62,012 bases of DNA from a bacterium (GTDB lineage Bacteria; Ratteibacteria; UBA8468; B48-G9; DSTR01), in NCBI GenBank assembly GCA_029551285.1, contig JAKPFT010000021.1, positions 1 to 62,012 on the forward strand. Reading direction: 5' to 3'. A model generated the notes under the pieces. That model was not told the origin of the DNA. It did not search any database and worked only from the letters and a program-made list of their open reading frames with translations. Positions 27,067 through 35,945 of this stretch are shown here, piece by piece (position 1 is the first letter of the stretch; each line of letters opens with the position of its first letter). Both the position numbers and the translations under genes were made by a program.

Positions 27067-27855
27067 ATGAAACCTAACAGGCTGCGGCAGTTGTTAAAGG
27101 AGGGCCGGGTCCTTCTGGGTCTGGCCCACACTTACTCCGATGCCGGGCTTCTGGAAGGCATGGGTCAGGGCTGGGACTTTGTCTGGCTGGATGGTCAGCA
27201 CGGCCAGCATACCTATCAGTCTCTGCTTCACGCTGTTCGTACAGCCGAAACATTGCCCCTGGCCACCATCGTCCGGGTGCCGGCTCACTCCTGGGAAGTG
27301 CTGGGTCAATACGCGGATCTGGCTCCTGATGGGTTAATGCTGCCCTTTGTCAACAAGGCTGAGCAGGCCCAGGCGATTGTGGAAGCAGTTTCTTTCCCTC
27401 CCCTGGGTTACCGTTCCTATGGTGGCCGCCGGGTAGTAGACAGGCTTGGCCGCAGATACTATCTGGATGATCGCCTCCTTCTGGTGGTGCAGATAGAAAC
27501 AATGGAGGCGGTTGAAAACGCGGATAAAATTGCTGCGGTGGAAGGTGTGGATGTGCTCTTCGTTGGTCCTGATGACCTGAAGGTCCAGTTAGGCCTGCCG
27601 ATTGACACACCTGCCCATGCCAGTCCGCAGATAAAGGAAATTATGCACACCGTGGCTGAAGCGGCGCGAAAGAACGGCAAATTCTGGGGCTGCCCGGCCA
27701 TACATCCGGATGACTTCCAACTGGTGGTGAAATCAGGAGCTCAGCTGGTGGTAGCCGGCATTGACGTTTACTTCCTGAAGACCGGGGCAAACGCTAAACT
27801 AAAGGAATGCCAGTCCGTCCTTGCCGCGCAGGGGAAAGCAAAAGCGACGCCGTGA
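27067..27855 (+). CDS. HpcH/HpaI-type aldolase
   Basis: 262 aa. Class II metal-dependent aldolase of 2-keto-3-deoxy sugar acids and related substrates (for example 2-keto-3-deoxy-L-rhamnonate). Motifs: WDFVWLDGQHGQH with the catalytic-base His45, TIVRVPAHSW with Arg70, the metal-ligand VVQIETMEAVEN (Glu144) and LFVGPDDLKVQLG. In most relatives the first motif reads DxEHG; here Gln replaces Glu. GAGAAAG precedes the ATG at 27067; the upstream frame lacks a site. It may release pyruvate from sugar-acid breakdown along with the next genes. Confidence 0.88.
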   Translation: MKPNRLRQLLKEGRVLLGLAHTYSDAGLLEGMGQGWDFVWLDGQHGQHTYQSLLHAVRTAETLPLATIVRVPAHSWEVLGQYADLAPDGLMLPFVNKAEQAQAIVEAVSFPPLGYRSYGGRRVVDRLGRRYYLDDRLLLVVQIETMEAVENADKIAAVEGVDVLFVGPDDLKVQLGLPIDTPAHASPQIKEIMHTVAEAARKNGKFWGCPAIHPDDFQLVVKSGAQLVVAGIDVYFLKTGANAKLKECQSVLAAQGKAKATP

Positions 27856-27943
27856 CAGGTTCTGATAAACTTTAACCCTGTCCTGAAGAAAAGAGGAAAT
27901 TACTTGAAAGAAAGCCTTCAGTATCTTGAACTATGGTGAAGAA

Positions 27944-28816
27944 ATGATTATTGATTTTCACGCTCACATCGGCCGCATCCATCCGGAAAGGAAAGAACTG
28001 CTTGATGCCAGCCAGCTGATGACCAGAATGGAGGAATGGGGGATAGAGAAAGCATGCGTGTTAGCGTTAAGCGAAACGCCGGAAGGAGATTACCTGGAAG
28101 CCGATACCGAGGATGTTCTCCGGGAATGCTCCCATTTTCCCGGTCGGTTAATTCCCTTCTGCCTGATTGACCCCCGGTTTGGACTTAACCATCCCTCCAT
28201 GAATTTTGCCCCGCTGATGGAAGAATATGTGGCCAGAGGCTGCCGGGGAATGGGCGAGCTGCTACCGAAGATGGCTATTGATGACTGCCGCTGCCTCAAC
28301 CTTTTCCAGCAGGCGGCTCGTTTTAACTTGCCCGTGGTTATTGACCTGCACAGCCGACCGCTTTCTTATGGTCTGGAAGACGCACCCGGCCTGCCGGGTC
28401 TGGAAAAGGTTCTCCAGTCATGTCCGGAAACCATCATTGTGGGACATGGTCCCACCTTCTGGGCGGAGATCTCCGGAAGTGTTTCCCCTTCGGAAAGAGG
28501 TAGTTATCCCAGAGGACCAATCAAGCCCGGCGGGGCCGTACCCCGACTGCTGAAAACCTATCCGAACCTCTGGGCAGACCTTTCTGCTGGCAGCGGCTAC
28601 AACGCTCTAACCAGAGACCCTGCTGCTGGTCTGGAGTTTCTGGAGACCTTCCAGGATAAACTTCTCTTCGGGACCGACTACTGTTTGCGCCGGCACACTG
28701 ACAGAGAAGTGAAGATTATTGGTTTTTTCAAAACCTTGAGAGCGAAAAAACTCATTTCTCCAGAGGCCTGGGAAAAAATTGCCTGGAAGAATGCGGTTAA
28801 ACTGCTGAAGTTATGA
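27944..28816 (+). CDS. Amidohydrolase family protein (amidohydrolase 2, PF04909)
   Basis: 290 aa. A metal-dependent TIM barrel: the start MIIDFHAHIG gives the HxH pair (H6, H8), VVIDLHSRP and IIVGHGPTFW give later His ligands, and LLFGTDYC gives the barrel-end Asp. Relatives act as lactonases, hydrolases or decarboxylases. It starts 88 bp after the aldolase on the same strand, so it may belong to one catabolic pathway. The ATG is preceded by GGTGAAG. Confidence 0.85.
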   Translation: MIIDFHAHIGRIHPERKELLDASQLMTRMEEWGIEKACVLALSETPEGDYLEADTEDVLRECSHFPGRLIPFCLIDPRFGLNHPSMNFAPLMEEYVARGCRGMGELLPKMAIDDCRCLNLFQQAARFNLPVVIDLHSRPLSYGLEDAPGLPGLEKVLQSCPETIIVGHGPTFWAEISGSVSPSERGSYPRGPIKPGGAVPRLLKTYPNLWADLSAGSGYNALTRDPAAGLEFLETFQDKLLFGTDYCLRRHTDREVKIIGFFKTLRAKKLISPEAWEKIAWKNAVKLLKL

Positions 28817-28960
28817 ACGCCAGAGAAGAAGCAGAAAAAATTCTCCGGCGGACACTAAGTTCCCTGACGAAAAAGATGGCTGGAGCCTGACCTATCAGGA
28901 TGTCATCTGGCCCTTATCCTGGCTTTTCGCAAGCGGTTTCTCTGGCAATCCCTGTCGTCA
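28813..28960 (+). pseudogene. Truncated gene remnant next to repeat copy B
   Basis: An ATG overlapping the amidohydrolase stop (ATGA) opens a 25-codon frame (MNAREEAEKILRRTLSSLTK). A one-base shift would continue with protein-like sequence (PDEKDGWSLTYQDVIWPLSW) until it meets repeat copy B. It reads like the N-terminus of a coupled gene that lost the rest. No family is recognised; chance is possible. Confidence 0.3.
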
Positions 28961-29145
28961 CCAGACAGAGTTACAAGGCAAGCACCAAAAGTGGCAGTGT
29001 TCGGTAAGCGGCCCGCAAAAGTCAATCCGGGACGACCACCTTACCCCGCGGTGTCTCCAGCTCGTCAGGAGGCGAATGAGTTCGCTCCCGCGACCGATTG
29101 GGTGCGTAGTCTTGTCTGCAACGAGACCGTGTGAGCAGAAATCTT
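28937..29145. repeat. Structured dispersed element, copy B (diverged)
   Basis: About 205 bp related to copies A, C, D and E. Shared blocks are GTTCGGTAAGCGG, CAATCCGGGACG, CTTACC and GCGGTGTCT. Paired changes keep stems: CAGACA/TGTCTG replaces GGCACAG/CTGTGCC, CGTC-AGGA-GGCG (29063-29074) is the variable hairpin, and CGC-t-CCC/GGG-t-GCG replaces CGCCGA/TCGGCG. The terminal GTGTCAAAAAA repeats are not recognisable. It occupies most of the 456-bp gene-poor stretch 28817-29272. Confidence 0.7.
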
Positions 29146-29214
29146 TCCGAAGTCAGACACATTCTTCCCCATCCCCATTATGTCGCAATTTTAGTGAAAA
29201 AATAAGGTTGGCAA

Positions 29215-29243
29215 TTGCCAGAAGAAAACTTTTGCGCTAAGAT
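29215..29243 (+). promoter_or_regulatory. Promoter of the glycyl radical enzyme gene
   Basis: TTGCCA (29215-29220), 17-bp spacer, TAAGAT (29238-29243). The predicted start near 29250 gives a leader of about 23 nt with no Shine-Dalgarno sequence before the ATG at 29273. Confidence 0.6.
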
Positions 29244-29272
29244 TATCGGGAAAAATTTTATTTTTCTTCACC

Positions 29273-31426
29273 ATGAACCTGAAGGAAAGACAGAAGATTC
29301 TTTCCTGGGAATTGACCGGAGATCTGCGTCGTCTCCGGGAAAAAGCCAGGGAGTTTCAGGCCAGAATAGTCGGCAGTCATTATCTCATCGTGCCTGAGAC
29401 TCGCATAAGCGATGCTCAGGCCTGGCTGGCTCATCCACCGGAGGAAGACTGGCTTATCTGGCGGGCCAGACGCACCGCAGCCCGGTTGAAAGTTTTGCCA
29501 ATTTATCTGGAACCAGGAGAACTGATTGTCGGTAAGCCTCTTTTTTCACCTCCCGCCAGGTACGAAAAAAAGTTGAAGGAAGCCGAAAAAATCCTGGCCA
29601 CCATACCGCCCTTTCCCGGAGGCGACGCTGGTCATTTCCATCCTGATTACGAGAAAGTCTTCCAGATTGGTTTAGGTGGTCTGGAAAGGGAGATTCTTTT
29701 TCATCTTGGAAAAACTTCTCTGCCAGCAGACAAAAAAATTTTCTATCAGGCTTGCCATATCGCTTTGAAGGGGTTGATGGCTTATGTCCATCGTACCGGA
29801 GATGCGTGTCTGGAGATGGCCGGCAGAGACAGGAAGAATGCCCCTCACTGGCGTCGCCTTGGTCGGATGTGCTGCTGTCTGGCCCGGAGGCCGCCGCAAA
29901 CATTCCACGAAGCTGTGCAACTTCTTTTTCTGGTAACCATCGGCCTGTGGTTCGGGGATGACCACGGTCTAACTTCGCCGGGCAGACTGGACCGGACGCT
30001 GTACCCCTTTTACCGGAAGGACCTCCGGGCAGGCCGGTTAACCCCTCGCCGGGCCTTCCAACTACTCTGTGCCCTCTTCATTCAGTACAACTGCATTCTT
30101 GGTCCTGGTTCCGCAGTCAGCGCCATGGTAGCCGGCCGGGATAGCCAGGGAAAACCTATCTGCAACGACCTCACCTTTCTTTCTCTGGCGGCCAGACGAG
30201 CCACCGGACTGATTTATCCCACGGTTGGTCTGGCCTGGCACAAAAAAATCCGCGGAGACTTGATGGATTTTTCACTCCGGCTGCTAAGCACGGGCAACGG
30301 AGACCCGGCGTTTTTCAATGACGAGGTGATTGTGAAAGGCTTGCGCGACCACGGCGTCAGCAGGTCTGATTCTTTCAACTACATGAACTCCACCTGTGTA
30401 GAAATAAAGGTCTGCGGCGCCTCCAACATCTGGGTGACAGCGCCTTACTTTAATCTGCCGAAAGCCCTGCTGGAGGTGCTCGCCGATGAAAAAATAAAAC
30501 CGGCAACCTTTCCGGAATTCTGCCGATATCTGCGAAGAAACCTCGCGGAAAAAATTATTAAAGCCGCCGCTGACCTGGACGCAGTCTGGCAGAAACGCGC
30601 GCTGACAGGTTGTTTTCCCTTAGCCAGTTGCTTTATAGCTGACTGTCTGAAACGAGGGCTGGACTTCGACCGAGGTGGCGCCAGATACCAGTGGGTAGAA
30701 AATTCTTTTGTTGGCCTGGCCAATCTGGTGGATGGTCTGCTGGCCGTCAAGCACCTGATTTACGAGAAAAAAACCATTAGTCGCAGGGAGTTTGCCCGTC
30801 TTTTGGAAAACAACTTCCAGGGCCGGGAACCTTTGAGGCGATATCTGCTCAACCATCTACCCCATTACGGCACGGATAATGAAACCGCGGATCGCCTGGC
30901 AGTTGAATGGGCAAATTTTTTGGTCTCAACCACAGAGAAATGCCGTGTCGGCCCGCATCGCTATGTGCCTGGTTTTTTCTGCTGGGTTATACACGAACGT
31001 TTTGGTCGGGAAACTGGCGCCACCCCTGATGGCCGATTAGCCGGTTGGCCGCTAAGTGATGGCGCTGGCGGCAGCCAGGGTCGGGAGACAAAGGGACCGA
31101 CCGCTTCGGTCTTATCCACCACGAAGTGGGACCACCACAAGGTTATTGGCGGTCTGGTGCAGAACCTGAAGTTCTCAGCCAACCTTCTTTCCACCGAGAA
31201 AGGTCGGGCTGCGGTCGGCAAAGTAATAGAAACCTATCTGTGCCGGGGCGGGTTTGAAATCCAGGTGAATGTGGTTAACGCCGGGACGCTCCGGGAGGCC
31301 CAGAGACATCCCGAGAGACACCGGGACCTTCTGGTTCGGGTAGCCGGCTATTCCGACTACTTCGTCCACCTGACACCAGAACTTCAGGCAGAAATCATTG
31401 CCAGAACCGAACACAGCCTGGTGTGA
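29273..31426 (+). CDS. Glycyl radical enzyme (pyruvate formate-lyase/diol dehydratase family)
   Basis: 717 aa. The active-site cysteine motif is NSTCVEIKVCG (C375, with E377), and the C-terminal radical loop is VRVAGYSDYFVHL (Gly692). Having CVE rather than the PFL Cys-Cys pair points to the dehydratase/eliminase/decarboxylase branch. The N-terminal GELIVGKPLF segment is common in the family. An anaerobic enzyme that needs a radical SAM activase; none is adjacent. No ribosome-binding site is seen. The substrate is unknown; position downstream of the aldolase and amidohydrolase suggests carbon catabolism. Confidence 0.88.
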   Translation: MNLKERQKILSWELTGDLRRLREKAREFQARIVGSHYLIVPETRISDAQAWLAHPPEEDWLIWRARRTAARLKVLPIYLEPGELIVGKPLFSPPARYEKKLKEAEKILATIPPFPGGDAGHFHPDYEKVFQIGLGGLEREILFHLGKTSLPADKKIFYQACHIALKGLMAYVHRTGDACLEMAGRDRKNAPHWRRLGRMCCCLARRPPQTFHEAVQLLFLVTIGLWFGDDHGLTSPGRLDRTLYPFYRKDLRAGRLTPRRAFQLLCALFIQYNCILGPGSAVSAMVAGRDSQGKPICNDLTFLSLAARRATGLIYPTVGLAWHKKIRGDLMDFSLRLLSTGNGDPAFFNDEVIVKGLRDHGVSRSDSFNYMNSTCVEIKVCGASNIWVTAPYFNLPKALLEVLADEKIKPATFPEFCRYLRRNLAEKIIKAAADLDAVWQKRALTGCFPLASCFIADCLKRGLDFDRGGARYQWVENSFVGLANLVDGLLAVKHLIYEKKTISRREFARLLENNFQGREPLRRYLLNHLPHYGTDNETADRLAVEWANFLVSTTEKCRVGPHRYVPGFFCWVIHERFGRETGATPDGRLAGWPLSDGAGGSQGRETKGPTASVLSTTKWDHHKVIGGLVQNLKFSANLLSTEKGRAAVGKVIETYLCRGGFEIQVNVVNAGTLREAQRHPERHRDLLVRVAGYSDYFVHLTPELQAEIIARTEHSLV

Positions 31427-31525
31427 GACTTCACCCCTCCGGGCGAGAGCCTTTACAGCACAGGTATCAAGATGTATTATTAAACAGCAACGCCCGCTTC
31501 TGCCATGAACAGGAAAAAGACAAGT

Positions 31526-31916
31526 TACTACCACCGCCGAATCTCTCCTGTCGCTACTTTACCCACGCCACAGAAACGATAATCTGGGCAGCCAGGGACC
31601 AGCGGGCAAACATACCTTCAACTATGAGTTGATGCGAAGTTCTAATCACGGACGACAGATGAAAACAGTCTGGACCTCACCGCCGCCCGGGCCGGACGAA
31701 AAACAGTTCGGGAAACACCCAACGCAAAAACCCGTTAAACTTCTGGAAAGAACCATTCTGGCCAGCACCCATGAGAACGACCTGATTTCTGACCCTTTTT
31801 CCGGCAGCGGCACCAGGGCAGTAGCGGCGATAAACCTGAGTCGCAGATTTGTTGGTTGCGAATTAGAGACGGCTTTCGTGGAACTTGCTCTTAAACGGCT
31901 GCGGGGAAGTCATTGA
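31526..31916 (+). pseudogene. C-terminal remnant of a DNA methyltransferase
   Basis: Two frames together give the end of an N6-adenine/N4-cytosine methyltransferase: RYFTHATETIIWAARD in one, then after a frameshift near 31605 GKHTFNYELMRSS and FGKHPTQKPVKLLERTI, ending in the SAM-binding motif SDPFSGSGTRAVAAINLSRR and FVGCELE. The catalytic DPPY-type motif and N-terminal half are missing. It has no partner restriction gene. It is a decayed restriction-modification gene. Confidence 0.75.
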
Positions 31917-32218
31917 AGATAAAGAAATCACCTCGGGTTTACTGGAAAAGCGTGAAAGAAAAAAGATGGTCAGGGCGGTAGCCGTACAATTACCGGCCTT
32001 AATTTTGAAAAATTCAATGGACTGCCGGCGGACCGGCTGGGATTGCCACTGCCGCGGGAAAAAGTCAGGTAGCCAGAGAAACCAATTTCGTTTGACACCT
32101 GACTTTTTCTGGGTTAGTGTTGTCGCGGGACCGGCTCTGAGATGTCAAACATTACAGGCGAACGGGAGATTTGAAAAGAGAAGGGTTACCTTTACACGGT
32201 TTACACAGGAGGGGTTGT
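31917..32218. other. Gene-free gap with a long inverted repeat
   Basis: No coding region is seen. The only clear structure is the inverted repeat at 32059-32108, listed separately, and the GGAGG (about 32208-32213) for the next gene. Confidence 0.5.
32059..32108. repeat. 12-bp inverted repeat (REP-like palindrome or terminator)
   Basis: AAAAAGTCAGGT (32059-32070) and its exact complement ACCTGACTTTTT (32097-32108), 26-bp loop. The A-tract/T-tract flanks would let it act as a two-way terminator. The shape also resembles REP-type palindromes. Confidence 0.6.
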
Positions 32219-33274
32219 ATGGCTGAGCGGAGAAAGGAATCGGGCAGGACTTTGAGTATGGCCAGCACCAAGAAAGAGATGCTGGAGGCTTACCAGGAGT
32301 TACTTCAAAAACTCCAGGAAAAGGAAGCCGGTGGCCTCAGCGCGGATAAAATGAAGGAAGCAAAGAGGGCGGAAGAGGTAATCCAGTCTGCGGTCTCTCT
32401 TTCCACCGAAGGAGTAGTCCAGGCAGTGGGTAATCTGCGCACCGAACTCAGTAAGATGCTGGCGGAACTTTCTGACAGACTGGAAGAACAGGTCAACCGC
32501 TTCAGGTCTCTGCAGGAGGCCATCCGGTTGAAAGAGGCGGAACTTAAAGAACTCTACGAGATTGAAAAATCTGCCCAGACGCTGACCGCCCTGATTGAAG
32601 CCCAGCGCAACAAACAGGCACAGATGGAAGAAGAAATGGAGCAACGGAAGGCGGCGCTGCTACTGGAGATAGAACAACTCCGCGAGGAATGGGAAAGGGA
32701 AAAGGCCAGACACGAAGCGGAAATCAAGGAGCAGGAGTTAGCGGAAAAGAAACGACGGGAAAGGGAAAAGGAAGAATATCTTTACGCCTTCAACCGGGAA
32801 AAGCAACTGGCCCGGGATAAGTTAGAGGACGAGAAACTTAGGGCAGAACGGGAGTTTCAGGCCAGGAAAGAGGAGAAGGAAAAAGAACTGGCGGAAAGAG
32901 AAAAAATTCTGACGGCCAGGGAAAAGGAGTGGGCTTTGTTGAACCAGAAAGTAGCCAGTTTTCCTGAGGAACTGGAAAAAGCAGTGGCTAAGGCAGTGCA
33001 GGAAACCACCGAGAGGCTGAGAAAAGAAGCCGCAATCCAAGCAGAACTGGTGAAGAGAGAGTATCAGGGCGAGAAAAATCTGGCCCAGGCCAGGATTGAA
33101 TCTCTGGAAAAAACAGTCAAACAGCAGGAATCAGAGATTGCCAGGCTTTCCCGACAGTTAGAAGCAGCCTACCAGCGGATTGAGGACCTGGCCGTTAAAA
33201 CTGTTTCAGGGCTCCCGGGATGGAAAACGGCTTCAACGCAGGAACCAGGCAAATCAGAAAATCAAAAATCCTGA
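32219..33274 (+). CDS. Long coiled-coil protein of unknown function
   Basis: 351 aa. From about residue 75 to the end it is almost continuous heptad-type sequence rich in Glu, Lys, Arg, Ala and Leu (for example EEMEQRKAALLLEIEQLREE, EKEKELAEREKILTAREKEW), predicting a long alpha-helical rod. No enzyme motif, signal peptide or membrane helix is visible. GGAGG lies 7 nt before the ATG at 32219. A scaffold or cytoskeleton-like role is possible but unproven. Confidence 0.75.
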   Translation: MAERRKESGRTLSMASTKKEMLEAYQELLQKLQEKEAGGLSADKMKEAKRAEEVIQSAVSLSTEGVVQAVGNLRTELSKMLAELSDRLEEQVNRFRSLQEAIRLKEAELKELYEIEKSAQTLTALIEAQRNKQAQMEEEMEQRKAALLLEIEQLREEWEREKARHEAEIKEQELAEKKRREREKEEYLYAFNREKQLARDKLEDEKLRAEREFQARKEEKEKELAEREKILTAREKEWALLNQKVASFPEELEKAVAKAVQETTERLRKEAAIQAELVKREYQGEKNLAQARIESLEKTVKQQESEIARLSRQLEAAYQRIEDLAVKTVSGLPGWKTASTQEPGKSENQKS

Positions 33275-33309
33275 AATTGCGACCGGGTAGAATTCGCTTG
33301 GCTGAGGTC

Positions 33310-34419
33310 CTAAAAAGATGGCAGGCGCCAGCGGGTATAAAGTAAAGAACATTTTTCCTCAGCGGCAAGTTTCTGATAATAGACAGTGATGATACTGCCC
33401 TCAGGCATTTCTACGGAAGAAGGATAGCCCAGGTCATGGTCTGGTCCATCATCCCTGATAATCCAGTCAGCATCCCAGGTCTGGCCTTCGTCCAGGCTGA
33501 ACATGGCCCGCTGGCCATAAGGTGGCCGGCGATAACCATAAACGCAGACCAGCACTCCTGAGGAATGAAGCAAGAGATGGGGTGGAGAGCCGTAAACACC
33601 GGTGGGCCTGGCGACACTCCAGGTCTGACCGCCATCTTCCGATTCTGTCTGGAAAAGGCTGAAGTTGATCAAACCCCGGTCAGGCTCTTCCCTTTTCAGT
33701 TGTTCCACCCGGATTAAACCGACCAGTCGGCCTGAGGGAAGTTCCACGATATCCGGCTCGTAGTAGTTTCTCAGTTCTGTCCCTTCTGCCACAGGCACCT
33801 GGCCCAGCAGTTCCCAGTTTCGGTAATCCTGGCTGCGGGCGCAAATAATTGGCCTGGCAGGTTCCTGAACAATCCGCTTCTTTCCGAGATAGAGCAGTGC
33901 GCCAGAAGAAAGACGGATGGGGCCATGGGGACTATTGCAGGGAGTGGCAAAAGGTCCCACCCAGCTTTTTCCTCCGTCCTCTGAAATCAACGACCAGCAA
34001 TCTAACCAGGCAGCAAGATTAGCCTGGCACTGCCCCTTTAGGGCTTCAGACCAGGAGGCAATTTCCGGCTCGCCTAATTTTTCGCGGCATCCTTTCAGGT
34101 ACTTCCAGGTGTTGGAGGTAAACCAGGTGACCATAATTTTCTCGCTACCTAAGTTGACCACTCCGGCGTCACGGTCATCCAGGGGAGAGTTGTTAATTAC
34201 CAGTGGCGGCGACCAGTTCCGGCCATCATCCTCACTGAAATTGACCACCGTCTTACCAAAGGGACAGACATGCCAGCGCCTCAGACCTGAACTGGCCACC
34301 ACCAGCCGGCCGTCGTCCAGCCGGGCTACTGTCGGCCAGCCAAAATAACCATTTCTTTCCCTGCCCAGGGAGCAGACAATTCCGTGGGTTCCTTTAATCT
34401 TCTTCACCGTCTTTTTCAT
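33310..34419 (-). CDS. Sialidase-like BNR/Asp-box propeller protein
   Basis: 369 aa. Four Asp-box motifs are visible: SEDDGRNWSPP, SEDGGKSWVGP, SEDGGQTWSVA and LDEGQTWDAD, the turns of a six-bladed sialidase propeller. The N-terminal FGWPTVARLDDGRLVVAS has the start of the PF13088-type domain. There is no signal peptide, so it would act inside the cell unless exported another way. AGGAG sits 7 nt before the ATG at 34419. It may be an exo-sialidase or another glycosidase using this fold; the catalytic Arg triad was not verified. Confidence 0.75.
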   Translation of the reverse strand: MKKTVKKIKGTHGIVCSLGRERNGYFGWPTVARLDDGRLVVASSGLRRWHVCPFGKTVVNFSEDDGRNWSPPLVINNSPLDDRDAGVVNLGSEKIMVTWFTSNTWKYLKGCREKLGEPEIASWSEALKGQCQANLAAWLDCWSLISEDGGKSWVGPFATPCNSPHGPIRLSSGALLYLGKKRIVQEPARPIICARSQDYRNWELLGQVPVAEGTELRNYYEPDIVELPSGRLVGLIRVEQLKREEPDRGLINFSLFQTESEDGGQTWSVARPTGVYGSPPHLLLHSSGVLVCVYGYRRPPYGQRAMFSLDEGQTWDADWIIRDDGPDHDLGYPSSVEMPEGSIITVYYQKLAAEEKCSLLYTRWRLPSF

Positions 34420-34458
34420 TCTGGTCTCCTGTTTGGCCGGGTGCTGTTTTTCCCGCTG

Positions 34459-34467
34459 TGTTATAAT
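34459..34467 (+). promoter_or_regulatory. Extended -10 promoter of cysS
   Basis: TG-T-TATAAT (34459-34467), a perfect extended -10. No good -35 is found at 16-18 bp, as is common for extended -10 promoters. The leader to cysS would be about 80 nt. Confidence 0.5.
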
Positions 34468-34552
34468 AACTCCCGGTACCTCTGAAGTCCAGAAAGGACG
34501 GAAAAGACAGGAAAGAGTTTCACTCAGTTCCAGCGTTGCTGTTAGCGAAAAG

Positions 34553-35935
34553 ATGAAACTGTTTAACACACTTACCGAAAAAAAAGAAGAGTTTCAACCG
34601 CTGCAGCCAGGAAAGGTGGGGCTTTACACCTGCGGGCCCACCGTCTATGATCTGGCCCACATCGGCAACTTCCGGGCCTATGTTTTTGAAGACCTGCTCC
34701 ATCGCTACCTGCTCTATCGCGGTTACTCGGTCACCAGGGTAATGAACATTACTGACGTAGACGATAAGACCATCGCCGGTTCCCTGAAGGAGGGAGTAAG
34801 TCTGCAGGAGTTCACTGCTCGTTACACCGCATTTTTCCTGGAAGACATGGCCACTCTGCGGCTGAAAAAACCTGACTATCTGCCGCGCGCCACCCAGCAC
34901 ATTCCCGAAATGGTCTCCCTGATTAAGACGCTTTTAGCCAAAGGGTATGCCTACGAGAAAGAAGGCTCTATCTACTTCCGCATCAGCCGCTTCCCGGAAT
35001 ACGGGAAACTTTCCCACTTAGACCTTTCCGCCATTAAACCAGGCGCCAGGGTGGAAGTGGACGAATACAGCAAGGAAGATGTCCGGGACTTTGCTCTCTG
35101 GAAAGCAGAACCACAGGGACCGGTAGCCTGGGAGACCGAACTGGGCCGCGGTCGGCCAGGATGGCACATAGAGTGCTCGGCGATGTCCATGAAATACCTG
35201 GGAGAAACCTTTGATATCCATACCGGCGGAGTGGATAACATCTTCCCCCACCACGAAAACGAAATTGCTCAGAGCGAAGCCGCCACCGGAAAACCTTTTG
35301 TGAGATACTGGCTCCATTGCGCCCATCTGCTGGTTAACAATGAAAAAATGTCCAAGTCCAGGGGAAATTTTTACACCCTGCGGGACCTGCTGAATAAGGG
35401 CTACAGCCCGGTGGCTGTTCGTTACCTTCTTCTGAGCACACACTATCGGGACCCCCTCAACTTTACCGAAGTTTCTCTCCAGCAGGCCAGCCATACCGTA
35501 CGCCGCTATAATGAATTTTTCCGGAATCTCTCCTTCTTTCAAGGGACCAGACCCAATGCTTCTCTTTCCGAAAAAGTCAGCCAGGCCAGACAATTTTTTA
35601 TCAACCATCTGGACGACGACCTCAACATTTCACCAGCACTGGCGGCTATTTTTGAGTTGATAAAGGAAGCCAATATTGCCTTAAATAGCAGTTCCTTTGA
35701 CGCTGCCAACATCAGAGAATTACAGAATTTCCTTCTGGAGATAGACCAGGTTCTTGCCATCCTGGAGGTCCAGGAAGAAACACTGGACGAAGCCGTTCTC
35801 CGGTTAATCAGGGAAAGGGAAGAAGCCAGGAAAGCAAAAGATTTCAAAAGGGCGGACGCCCTCCGTCAGCAGATACTGCAGTGGGGCATTGTCCTGGAAG
35901 ACACACCTTCTGGCACGCGCTGGCACCGCCGCTGA
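34553..35935 (+). CDS. cysS: Cysteinyl-tRNA synthetase
   Basis: 460 aa, normal length. Class I synthetase: GLYTCGPTVYDLAHIGNFR holds the first zinc ligand and the HIGH-like HIGN; WHIECSAM and PHHENEIAQSEA carry the other zinc ligands; EKMSKSRGNF is the KMSKS loop. The C-terminal anticodon domain ends with DFKRADALRQQILQWGIVLE and a DTPSGTRW tail. The ATG at 34553 gives the family N-terminus (MKLFNTLTEKKEEF); an extra 40 codons upstream are not conserved-looking. Confidence 0.97.
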   Translation: MKLFNTLTEKKEEFQPLQPGKVGLYTCGPTVYDLAHIGNFRAYVFEDLLHRYLLYRGYSVTRVMNITDVDDKTIAGSLKEGVSLQEFTARYTAFFLEDMATLRLKKPDYLPRATQHIPEMVSLIKTLLAKGYAYEKEGSIYFRISRFPEYGKLSHLDLSAIKPGARVEVDEYSKEDVRDFALWKAEPQGPVAWETELGRGRPGWHIECSAMSMKYLGETFDIHTGGVDNIFPHHENEIAQSEAATGKPFVRYWLHCAHLLVNNEKMSKSRGNFYTLRDLLNKGYSPVAVRYLLLSTHYRDPLNFTEVSLQQASHTVRRYNEFFRNLSFFQGTRPNASLSEKVSQARQFFINHLDDDLNISPALAAIFELIKEANIALNSSSFDAANIRELQNFLLEIDQVLAILEVQEETLDEAVLRLIREREEARKAKDFKRADALRQQILQWGIVLEDTPSGTRWHRR

Positions 35936-35945
35936 AAGACCTGTT

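Noticed and set aside
31423-31916. A functional DNA methyltransferase
   Set aside because: The N-terminal half with the catalytic motif is missing and the rest is frameshifted.
34468-34552. T-box or riboswitch in the about 80-nt cysS leader
   Set aside because: No stem I, no T-box UGGN region and no terminator/antiterminator pair could be seen.
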